In this document: in pieces, positions 31,683 through 38,752 of the stretch
How positions within the stretch are numbered: the stretch's first letter is position 1
Layout: each line of letters opens with the position of its first letter
NCBI GenBank assembly: GCA_003251795.1
Contig: QKEI01000017.1
Location: 1-38,752, forward strand
Length of the DNA stretch: 38,752 bases
From: Candidatus Muproteobacteria bacterium
GTDB taxonomy: Bacteria > Pseudomonadota > Gammaproteobacteria > Acidiferrobacterales > SPGG2
Direction of reading: 5' to 3'
Notes under the pieces: model-generated
Database searches by the model: none
The model's input: only the letters and a program-made list of their open reading frames with translations
What the model was told of the DNA's origin: nothing
Made by a program: the position numbers and the translations under genes

Positions 31683-32933
31683 CTAACGCAGCTCGTGTCT
31701 GTGCAGCGGCTTTTCTGCAAACGCCAATTCACGTTCTGCTGATAAATTAGCGCGCATCTGATCGCGGAAACTGTTTGTGCCAAGGAAGAACTCACGCATC
31801 ATCACCACCCAGTAGTACATTCCCCTTCGTGTCAGGCGATACGCGTTTCCATCCCTGATAATGGCACGGAGCAGCCGGAAGAGCAGAAACTCTCTCCAAA
31901 GCGTCTGGCGGAATGTGTCGCCATACTTCGCTTCCATAGTCTCCAGATCGACAACAAGCGCGAACAGCTTTAAAAGGAAATCATACTGCATCTGCTCACG
32001 CCGGCTCAGTCGCCGTCTCGCACAGATGGCAGTCTTTCCTTCAGCGATGCGGCTTACATAGTGGCTGAGCGAAAACGTGCTCGAGTACACGACACCGTCC
32101 AAATAGCTGAACGCGCCACTGCCTGCACCGACATACTCGTCATAGTCGACCAAGTACTCATCAATCATAGAATCGTCGCGTGAAAAGCACCAGACTGTCG
32201 AGGGCGTATAAGCCGCGCTCATCTTTTCGAGGATCGCCTCGTAGTAGCGTTGCTCGCGATCGAGCGTGAACGCTCCCATCTCCTCCAACATGACGTGTTG
32301 AGTCTCTGCCGATGCCATCAGAGGATAGAAAGATACCTGATCTGCCTTGATATCCTCGGTGAAGATACGGATGTCCCGCTGCAGCGATGCCAAGCTTTGG
32401 TGCGGTAAATTGAAGATCATATCGATGTTCAGTGTGTCGAACAGATCCCGCGTATGCGTGAGTCGCTCAATGATCTCCGAGCTGCTGCCGTAGCTTGCAT
32501 AGCGATGCATCTCTTTCAACAGGCGGTCTTCGAAACTCTGGACACCTACGGAAAGGCGATTGACACCACCGGCCTTCAACAACGAGAGCACGGGCTCGCG
32601 CAAATGGTTGGGATTTGTCTCAACGGAGATCTGTCGAACCGAGAACAGTGAACGAATCAGACTCAAGGTCTCGCTCAACGCCTCTGGTAGAACGGTTGGG
32701 GTTCCCCCGCCAACGTACAGGGCGGAAAAGTCGTAGCCGAGCCTGCGGTAAAGCTCGAGCTCTTTGGCGAGCGCACGGAAATACGGCACGGCCTTTTGGC
32801 TATCGAACTTGACCTTATGGAAGGGACAAAAGGGACAAAGCGACTCGCAGAAAGGAATGTGCACGTACAGAAGATAATCACGATTGGGGCGCGGTGCCGG
32901 AAGTTGCAGATCCGGCACGATCTCGAGTCGCAT
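31683..32933 (-). CDS. HemN/HemW-like radical SAM protein
   Basis: This is a 416-residue radical SAM protein of the coproporphyrinogen-III-oxidase-like family. YVHIPFCESLCPFCPFHK holds the CxxxCxxC cluster; GGGTPTVLP, SVETNPNHL and RLSVGVQSFEDRLL are conserved. The PFHK end of the cluster motif differs from both true HemN and HemW, so I place it in a side branch that may act on haem or tetrapyrroles. It is convergent with the triheme cytochrome. The ATG at 32933 begins the family sequence. The gap 32934-33102 shows no gene. Confidence 0.82.
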   Translation of the reverse strand: MRLEIVPDLQLPAPRPNRDYLLYVHIPFCESLCPFCPFHKVKFDSQKAVPYFRALAKELELYRRLGYDFSALYVGGGTPTVLPEALSETLSLIRSLFSVRQISVETNPNHLREPVLSLLKAGGVNRLSVGVQSFEDRLLKEMHRYASYGSSSEIIERLTHTRDLFDTLNIDMIFNLPHQSLASLQRDIRIFTEDIKADQVSFYPLMASAETQHVMLEEMGAFTLDREQRYYEAILEKMSAAYTPSTVWCFSRDDSMIDEYLVDYDEYVGAGSGAFSYLDGVVYSSTFSLSHYVSRIAEGKTAICARRRLSRREQMQYDFLLKLFALVVDLETMEAKYGDTFRQTLWREFLLFRLLRAIIRDGNAYRLTRRGMYYWVVMMREFFLGTNSFRDQMRANLSAERELAFAEKPLHRHELR

Positions 32934-33102
32934 GCGCTCTTTATTTACGCGGCGAAGGTAACGGGTGAGTAACGATGCGGATAACACAGGTCCAGTGCCA
33001 ATACGTCCGGGTCGGGTGTCACAAGAGCGCGCAGGGGTGTCGCCTCCCACATCGCCAGGTCAAGGATGCTTGTGTTTAAGGGGTCAGGCATGGACGTGTC
33101 CC

Positions 33103-35355
33103 TTATCCGATCCCTCGATAAGCGAAATCGACGATTTGACCGTAGCTGATCCCGGCGTCGTTGCTTGGGACCTGCGCCGGGATTAACACCGTGAAGCCTT
33201 CGGCGTGCATTAATCGTTCTACGCACTCGGTGAGTCGCCGATTCTGAAATACACCGCCGTTCAAGCCGATCGTGGTCACGCCCGTTTGCGCACGCACGCG
33301 CTTCGCCAGAGCACACAAGGTTTGAGCGAACATGCCGTGAAACTGGGCAGCCTTCTGCGCGACATCCAATTTTGCATATAACAACATGCTCAGCGCCGCT
33401 TCCCAGTCAGCACACAAAACGCCCGCCTTATCGACAAACAAGGGCAACGGTGATGCTCGAAGATCACACTCCTGCAGCAACGCTTCTAACAGCATCGGGC
33501 CCTGAGCCTCGAAGCTGGCATCTTGACACAGACCGAGTAGGCTTGCCGCTGCATCGAACAAACGACCGACGGCGGTACTGACCGGACTGTTGATCCTGCG
33601 TTGCCACGCCTGCAAGGCTAACTTGGCACCATCGGGTGCATGTATGAGGTCAAGCCCTGTTTCCCAACACAGTGCCGCCGCCGACCGCCAGGGCTCCCGA
33701 CCTGCCTTATCGCCGCCCGGCAAACGAAACGGTCGAAACGAGGTCACGCGCCGCCATGCGCCGGGACGTCCGTATAGGCCCTCGCCTCCCCAAATGCTGC
33801 CGTCTTCGCCATAGCCGGTCCCGTCCCACGTGAAAACTAGGATGTCACTGCCAACCTTGAATTCACCGTACACCGCCGAGGCATGCGCATGGTGATGATA
33901 GACCGGGGTAATCGGCAATGACTGAGACCGCGCCCAACGACTGCTCGCATAATTCGGGTGTGCATCGCAGATGACGTGCTTGGCCTGTGCCCCATAGAGT
34001 CGCTGCAGGTCTTCGATAACCTGGGCGAACACGGTCAGACTACGCGGACTGTCGAGCTCGCCGATATGGGGCGAAACAACCACCCGGTTTTGCCAAGCGA
34101 GCGCAACCGTGTTTTTCATATGTCCGCCAACCGCCAATACCGGCTCGGGTAGATCGACCGAAAGGGTTAGCTCGAGCGGCGCCACGCCGCGCCCGATGCG
34201 CAGTGGCCGGCCACGCTCCGCGATAACTCGATAGACGGAATCATCGGCCGGTCGCCGGATCGGACGGTTGTGGTGCAAGAACCCATCGGCCACTGAGGCG
34301 AGACGGTGTTCCGCGTCACTCGGCTCGGTCAGCACCGGTTCACCGCTGATGTTGCCGGAAGTGGCGACCAAGGGGCCACCGAAAGCATCGAGTATTAAGT
34401 GATGTAGCGGACTGTAGGGCAAGAACAGACCAAGCTCCTGCAGACCCGGTGCAATGGACCGAGCCAATCCGCTATCTGCTCGGGCGCGGCACAACACGAT
34501 GGGCCGTCTCGGATCTTGCAGCAAAGCAAGCTCACACTGGCCGGCAACTGCCACCCGCCGTACGACATCACAGCCGTCGGTACCCGTCTGAGGCAACATC
34601 ACCGCCAGCGGTTTATGAGGCCGGTGCTTGCGCTCGCGTAATTGCTTAACCGCGCTTTCGTTGGCAGCGTCGCACATTAGATGGTAGCCGCCAATCCCGC
34701 GCACCGCGACGGTAGCGCCTGCTCGCAGCATGGCGATGGCGTGCGCCAGAGCCGTTTCACCTTCGCTGGCCTCACACTGGCCGCTCTTGAACTGCACCGA
34801 CGGGCCGCACACTGGACAGGCAATGGGCTCGGCATGAAATCGGCGGTCCAGCGGATGTGTATATTCCGCGTGGCATTGCGGGCACATGTGAAAGCTCGAC
34901 ATGCTCGTGTTCGGACGATCGTACGGCAAGCGATCTATGATGGTGTAACGCGGTCCGCACTGTGTGCAATTTATGAAGGGATACCGGTAGCGCCGATCGC
35001 CAGCGTCGCGCATTTCCGCCTGACACTCCGCGCACGCGAAATGATCCGGTGGCACGTGCACATCCCGTTCACCCGAGCCTCGGCTATCTGCAATAAAGAA
35101 CTCGCGCAGCTTGTTATGGACGAGCTCGCTCGTGCGCTCAAGCTCGGGCACGGCGAGCGGCGGCGCTTGCGCAACCAGACGAGACGCGAATTCGCGCATG
35201 CGCTCCGGTTCTCCTTGAATAAGGATCTCCACGCGACCGGAGGTGTTGCGCACCCAACCCGTGAGTTCAAGGTCGGTGGCAAGCCGGTAGATAAAGGGCC
35301 GAAATCCGACGCCCTGTACTTGACCGCTGACCAGCAGTTTCTGCGTGCTATGCAA
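33103..35355 (-). CDS. hypF: Carbamoyltransferase HypF
   Basis: This protein of 750 residues makes the cyanide precursor: it uses carbamoyl phosphate and ATP to transfer a carbamoyl group to HypE. The order is acylphosphatase domain (SGQVQGVGFRPFIYRLA), two zinc fingers (CAECQAEM and CTQCG; CPQCHAEY and CPVCG), YrdC-like domain (RHRPHKPLAVM-type segment near KHRPHKPLAV) and Kae1-like domain with HHHAHASAVYG and GLNGGVFQN. I chose a TTG start at 35355, with GGGAG about 10 bases before it, overlapping the permease stop; a TTG at 35391 is also in frame. Confidence 0.93.
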   Translation of the reverse strand: MHSTQKLLVSGQVQGVGFRPFIYRLATDLELTGWVRNTSGRVEILIQGEPERMREFASRLVAQAPPLAVPELERTSELVHNKLREFFIADSRGSGERDVHVPPDHFACAECQAEMRDAGDRRYRYPFINCTQCGPRYTIIDRLPYDRPNTSMSSFHMCPQCHAEYTHPLDRRFHAEPIACPVCGPSVQFKSGQCEASEGETALAHAIAMLRAGATVAVRGIGGYHLMCDAANESAVKQLRERKHRPHKPLAVMLPQTGTDGCDVVRRVAVAGQCELALLQDPRRPIVLCRARADSGLARSIAPGLQELGLFLPYSPLHHLILDAFGGPLVATSGNISGEPVLTEPSDAEHRLASVADGFLHHNRPIRRPADDSVYRVIAERGRPLRIGRGVAPLELTLSVDLPEPVLAVGGHMKNTVALAWQNRVVVSPHIGELDSPRSLTVFAQVIEDLQRLYGAQAKHVICDAHPNYASSRWARSQSLPITPVYHHHAHASAVYGEFKVGSDILVFTWDGTGYGEDGSIWGGEGLYGRPGAWRRVTSFRPFRLPGGDKAGREPWRSAAALCWETGLDLIHAPDGAKLALQAWQRRINSPVSTAVGRLFDAAASLLGLCQDASFEAQGPMLLEALLQECDLRASPLPLFVDKAGVLCADWEAALSMLLYAKLDVAQKAAQFHGMFAQTLCALAKRVRAQTGVTTIGLNGGVFQNRRLTECVERLMHAEGFTVLIPAQVPSNDAGISYGQIVDFAYRGIG

Positions 35356-36043
35356 GCAGGGTGCTCCCGAGCCAAACGACCCCAAGCGCAAGACTTAGAG
35401 AACCCGCTAACGCGGCCCACCAGCGATCACCGCTGCCTCGGACACGCTTTAGTCGAGACGCAAGACGACCTACGCCGGCGCAAAATGCGCCCATCGACAA
35501 GGTGCTGCCGAGGCCGAAGGCCAATACGTACAAAAGGTAACTGCTGACGTGGTCGAGCAGCAGCGCCGGCAGCAAAGCCATCAGTGCAGCGGTACCCGCG
35601 AAACCGTGCAATACACCGATCCACAACGGCGCATGACTGTGCTCGCTATGCGCCTCTTCTGCCCCGTGATCCACACCCACGCCGTGTACGTGGTAATGCG
35701 TGTGCTCAAGGTCACCGTGGCGGTGTACATGCAGATGCGGCCTGCGCAACGTATCGCGCAAGCGCCTGATACCCAGATAGATGAGCACAACACCGACACC
35801 AGTCTCGAAGGCGCGTTCCCAAAAACCAGACACTTGGGCATCAAATATGACCAGCAGCAAGCCGAGCGTCACCAACGAGAGTGTATGGCCAAGCCCCCAA
35901 ATCAATCCCTTGCTGAACGCATGAGCAAAGCGCTCCCGTTTACGCCCGAGCAAGGTAGACATCGCCGCCAAATGATCCGGATCGAAGCTGTGGATCACGC
36001 CGAGCGCGAAACCGCTCAACAATAAGAAACCAAATGCGTTCAT
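35348..36043 (-). CDS. NiCoT/NicO-like nickel permease
   Basis: This is a 231-residue membrane protein with about six helices and the nickel/cobalt signature HSFDPDH (HX4DH) in the first helix. A His-rich loop (HLHVHRHGDLEHTHYHVHG, ~110-130) is between the helices. It is coupled to hypD by an ATGA overlap and to hypF by the overlap of its stop, so it is part of the hyp operon. It should supply nickel for the hydrogenase centre. HupE/UreJ-type or RcnA-type naming would fit equally. Confidence 0.85.
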   Translation of the reverse strand: MNAFGFLLLSGFALGVIHSFDPDHLAAMSTLLGRKRERFAHAFSKGLIWGLGHTLSLVTLGLLLVIFDAQVSGFWERAFETGVGVVLIYLGIRRLRDTLRRPHLHVHRHGDLEHTHYHVHGVGVDHGAEEAHSEHSHAPLWIGVLHGFAGTAALMALLPALLLDHVSSYLLYVLAFGLGSTLSMGAFCAGVGRLASRLKRVRGSGDRWWAALAGSLSLALGVVWLGSTLLA

Positions 36044-37146
36044 GCGTGCGCGACCTTGGAGGTGCGGGTGCCCGCCGACCACCAGATTCGACAAGCGCCT
36101 TCGTCCGACACCATGCATGGCCCGATCGGGTGTCGCGGCGTGCAGGCATTACCATAGATCCGGCATTCATTGGGGTAAATCTTGCCTAACACCACGTCCG
36201 CACATTGACACCCTGCCGGCATCTGTCCCGCGCGCCGTCGCGAGGCGTCTGCGTAAGACGGGAACCGGAGCCTGGCATCGTGGGCAGCGAAACGCGGTTT
36301 GAGCGCAAAACCGGACTGCGGGATCACACCGACCCCGCGCCAGTTGGCATCCACCACGTCCATCGTTGCCGCAAGCTGCGCCCTTGCGCTAGCGTTGCCT
36401 CCCGGTCTAACGACCTCGGGATAACAATTATCGAGAAAGCGCTTACCTTCGAGCAGCTGTCGCAGCGTCGAGTAAATGGCGGCCAACAGACTGACAGGGG
36501 TGAAACCGGCGACCGCGGCAGGGATATGATGCTTTTCGACTACGAAGTTCCACTCCTCCGGCCCCATCACCGTCGAGACGTGACCGGGCGCGACCAAAGC
36601 GTCGAAGGCCACTTGACCGGAATCGAGCAATGCCGCCACCGCCGGCCACGTCAGGCGGCCAGACAACAGCAGCAATAAATTGCCAGGAACACTTTCTTGC
36701 AGCATGGCCGCCACCGGCGCCGTGGTGGTCTCGAAACCTGCAGCAAAAAACACTACCGTGCGCTGCGGCTGCGCTTGTGCCAAGCGTACCGCCTCGATCG
36801 GCGACGCAATGGGACGGATATCTGCGCCCGCCGCTTTTGCCTGCTCTAAGCTACGCACCTCGCGTTTCGGCACATTCACAGGTACGCGCAGCATGTCGCC
36901 AAACGCGACCAGAGTGATGTCTTCATGCAAGGCAAGCTGGATCGCTTCGTAGACATCTTCCTCCGGACAGATGCAGACGGGGCAGCCGGGTCCGGGTATC
37001 AGCTCGATGTTGCTCGGCAGTGCGCCGCGCAGACCCGCCATGGTAATGGCGCGCTCGTGGCCCCCGCACACGTTCATGATGCGCACGCGTCTCGCTAATG
37101 GCAGCTTCCTGATCTCTTCAAGCCATCTCTTTGCGTTCAGACTCAT
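36040..37146 (-). CDS. hypD: Hydrogenase maturation protein HypD
   Basis: This is a 368-residue HypD, the [4Fe-4S] scaffold that holds Fe(CN)2CO with HypC. Conserved motifs: NVCGGHERAI (C27), PGPGCPVCICPEED (C55, C58), then AGFETTTAP and the C-terminal Cys-rich region with GCQCADVVLG and CRIYGNACTPRHPIGPCMVS. The stop overlaps the start of the permease gene. It begins 36 bases after hypB. Confidence 0.96.
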   Translation of the reverse strand: MSLNAKRWLEEIRKLPLARRVRIMNVCGGHERAITMAGLRGALPSNIELIPGPGCPVCICPEEDVYEAIQLALHEDITLVAFGDMLRVPVNVPKREVRSLEQAKAAGADIRPIASPIEAVRLAQAQPQRTVVFFAAGFETTTAPVAAMLQESVPGNLLLLLSGRLTWPAVAALLDSGQVAFDALVAPGHVSTVMGPEEWNFVVEKHHIPAAVAGFTPVSLLAAIYSTLRQLLEGKRFLDNCYPEVVRPGGNASARAQLAATMDVVDANWRGVGVIPQSGFALKPRFAAHDARLRFPSYADASRRRAGQMPAGCQCADVVLGKIYPNECRIYGNACTPRHPIGPCMVSDEGACRIWWSAGTRTSKVAHA

Positions 37147-37182
37147 AGCAGGTACCGGGCTGCGCTCACGTTGCCCTTGCTC

Positions 37183-38025
37183 CTAGGCTTCAGCGCTCGG
37201 CGCGGCGCCCTCTTTCCCGTGTAATCGCTTCCCGTCCGACTGCACTCTCGGGCGCATCGTTTCGCCGCCGACCAAGCGCTTGCGCTGCATGGCCATCTGC
37301 TGATGCAACCAATTGATCCATGTTTGCATCCCCTGCTCGGTCTTGCTTGAAAGGGAATAAACCGGAATGGTACTCGCCAAGTTGCGTAGGTTGGCCGTGG
37401 CGCGTCCGACATCAAACTCTTCGATGACCGGCAAGAGATCCGCCTTCGTCAGAAGCATCACATCCGCCGCTCGGAACATCACCGGATACTTCGCCGGCTT
37501 GTCATCACCCTCGGTAACCGACAGCAACGTCACATTGAGGTGGTGACCCAGATCAAAGCTGGCCGGACAAACAAGATTCCCGACATTCTCGATGAATAAT
37601 AGATCGAGCTCGGCCAACCGTAATTTGTGTAGAGCGTCGTGAACCATGTGCGCATCGAGATGGCACGCGCTACCGGTGGTAATCTGGATCGCCGCCACAC
37701 CGCGTGCTCGCAAGCGCAGCGCGTCCGTTTCGGTCTCCAGATCCCCTTCAATCACGGCGATGCGATATTCATCCCTTAAGAGATCAATGGTCCTTTCTAA
37801 CAAAGTCGTCTTACCGGCGCCCGGCGACGACATCAAGTTGACTGCCAGCACGCCATACTTGTCGAGGTGTGCGCGATTGTGGACCGCCTGCTTGTCGTTC
37901 TCTGATAACAAGCTCTCGAGCACCTCCACAGCCACCTTGCCCTCGGCGGTAAACGCGTGTTTGCCGCGACCTCGTACCAAATGTTCGTTGCCCGGTGTTA
38001 CATTGCAACCGCACGTGTCACACAT
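37183..38025 (-). CDS. hypB: Hydrogenase nickel incorporation GTPase HypB
   Basis: This is a 280-residue HypB. The N-terminal nickel site is CDTCGCN (high-affinity CxxCGC type). The P-loop is SSPGAGKT (67-73), with EGDLETETDA, the metal/dimer site ITTGSACHLDA and the NLVCPASFDLGHH segment. It inserts nickel into the hydrogenase large subunit together with HypA in a GTP-dependent step. There is only a short His stretch, so it is not a nickel storage form. It follows hypA by 29 bases. Confidence 0.96.
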   Translation of the reverse strand: MCDTCGCNVTPGNEHLVRGRGKHAFTAEGKVAVEVLESLLSENDKQAVHNRAHLDKYGVLAVNLMSSPGAGKTTLLERTIDLLRDEYRIAVIEGDLETETDALRLRARGVAAIQITTGSACHLDAHMVHDALHKLRLAELDLLFIENVGNLVCPASFDLGHHLNVTLLSVTEGDDKPAKYPVMFRAADVMLLTKADLLPVIEEFDVGRATANLRNLASTIPVYSLSSKTEQGMQTWINWLHQQMAMQRKRLVGGETMRPRVQSDGKRLHGKEGAAPSAEA

Positions 38026-38054
38026 CGCTATCTCTCCCGCATATCGCCAGTCAT

Positions 38055-38429
38055 TTACCCGGCATCTCGCAGTTGCTCAGCTGCATCCACGTTCAACTCG
38101 ACACTTGCCAAGATCATCTCATCCCCGCTCAGCAGTCGCGTGTGGTAGTCCCCGCATGCGCCGCATAGCAGGCGATTCACTGTCGCGTTTGTCTCGGCAC
38201 CACATGTCTCACAGGCCACACGTACGGGCTGGATTTCCGTCACGAGCTCAGCGTTCTCGGCGACGGTCCCGGCACATGCCAACGGATAGGCCTGACGCAA
38301 CAGCGGAATCTCCACGCCAGACAATGGGCCGATGCGTACGACAATCTTGTCGACAGTGCGCGCGTTGTGCGCCAACGCGATGCGCTCGACTTGAGCGAGG
38401 AAACTCTGACAGACCGAAAGCTCGTGCAT
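38055..38429 (-). CDS. hypA: Hydrogenase maturation nickel metallochaperone HypA
   Basis: This is a 124-residue HypA. It starts MHELSVCQ, where H2 is the nickel ligand, and has a zinc site made of two CxxC pairs (ACETCGAE and LCGACGDY). It partners HypB in nickel delivery. It begins 5 bases after hypC on the same strand. Confidence 0.95.
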   Translation of the reverse strand: MHELSVCQSFLAQVERIALAHNARTVDKIVVRIGPLSGVEIPLLRQAYPLACAGTVAENAELVTEIQPVRVACETCGAETNATVNRLLCGACGDYHTRLLSGDEMILASVELNVDAAEQLRDAG

Positions 38430-38434
38430 GTTGC

Positions 38435-38725
38435 TTACCGACTCCCGTTGCCGGGCATTTGTTGGTCTATCGGCATAACACGTGTCTCAGTCGCAAGCCC
38501 ACCTTCCAGCCGCAGCATGTCGTCGTAGAGCTCCCATGCCGAACGCGCCTCTTGGGCGGTGATTTTCTGAATCGCATAGCCCACATGGACGATGACATAG
38601 TCACCCGGTTGCACTGTGTTCTCAGCCAACATGAACAGGCTCACTTCCCGCTCGACGCCGCCGGCCTCACAGCGGGCCATGAAACCGTTGATCTCTTTGA
38701 CCTGCATGGGTATGCCGAGACACAT
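38435..38725 (-). CDS. hypC: Hydrogenase maturation chaperone HypC
   Basis: This is a 96-residue HypC/HupF-type chaperone with the essential N-terminal Cys (MCLGIP) and the core GDYVIVHVGYAIQKI. It binds HypD and then the hydrogenase large-subunit precursor. It is the first hyp gene in the window; the remaining 27 bases to the right edge hold no feature I can support, so any upstream genes and promoter lie outside. Confidence 0.95.
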   Translation of the reverse strand: MCLGIPMQVKEINGFMARCEAGGVEREVSLFMLAENTVQPGDYVIVHVGYAIQKITAQEARSAWELYDDMLRLEGGLATETRVMPIDQQMPGNGSR

Positions 38726-38752
38726 TTGGTTTACTTCCCTATGGCTACGATA

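Noticed and set aside
34681..35547. Plus-strand frame of 288 codons opposite hypF
   Set aside because: Shadow of the zinc-finger and acylphosphatase parts of HypF.

Overview
The window looks like a chromosomal segment of a moderately high-GC proteobacterium, probably a gammaproteobacterial chemolithotroph or facultative anaerobe of the sulfur-oxidiser type. This rests on gene content only: a [NiFe]-hydrogenase maturation operon, a DsrC/TusE-family protein, a small triheme cytochrome c, a bacteriohemerythrin, a 2-oxoacid:ferredoxin oxidoreductase cluster and repeated FNR/Anr-type operators. There are no rRNA or tRNA genes, CRISPR arrays or insertion sequences that I can see.

Layout. 1-6.2 kb is mixed metabolism: a double zinc-ribbon protein, a PaaI-like thioesterase, an MFS transporter, a small secreted protein with a strong intrinsic terminator, a Tat-exported F420-reductase-like protein, and a minus-strand set of cyclase, flavin-split-barrel-like protein and N-carbamoyl-D-amino-acid-hydrolase-like nitrilase. 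6.4-14.1 kb is one minus-strand operon: nfnA-like, nfnB-like, korA (gamma-alpha fusion), korB, and a 750-residue protein that resembles the C-terminal part of NifJ-type pyruvate oxidoreductases and ends in a ferredoxin-like domain. 14.3-24.6 kb holds a DUF3391/DUF3014 membrane protein, an MBL lactonase-like enzyme, bacteriohemerythrin, a DUF1847 protein, a start-less GYD-domain relic, a crotonase, two small proteins, a Pat-like ADP-forming acyl-CoA synthetase/GNAT fusion, a GDSL esterase and a CheY-like regulator. 24.7-30 kb carries small membrane and Cys-rich proteins, the DsrC-like protein, two decayed genes, an unlisted 57-residue membrane protein, a candidate small RNA, a TatT-like lipoprotein and an alpha/beta hydrolase. 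30-38.7 kb is the hydrogenase accessory region: hypE, a triheme cytochrome c, a HemN/HemW-like radical SAM protein and the operon hypC-hypA-hypB-hypD-nickel permease-hypF. Hydrogenase structural genes are not in the window and may lie just past the right edge.

The strongest unifying signal is regulatory. Seven 14-bp palindromes of the FNR/Anr/Dnr form TTGAN6TCAA stand in intergenic space: before the nfn-kor operon, bacteriohemerythrin, the DUF1847 gene, an HMA-like small protein, a Cys-rich protein (with a divergent membrane protein), a terminator-bounded small RNA candidate, and the triheme cytochrome. Several have a plausible -10 box at the spacing expected for an activator centred near -41.5. 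I infer that much of this window is an oxygen- or nitric-oxide-responsive module linking ferredoxin/NADPH metabolism, hydrogenase maturation, sulfur relay and O2/NO-binding proteins.
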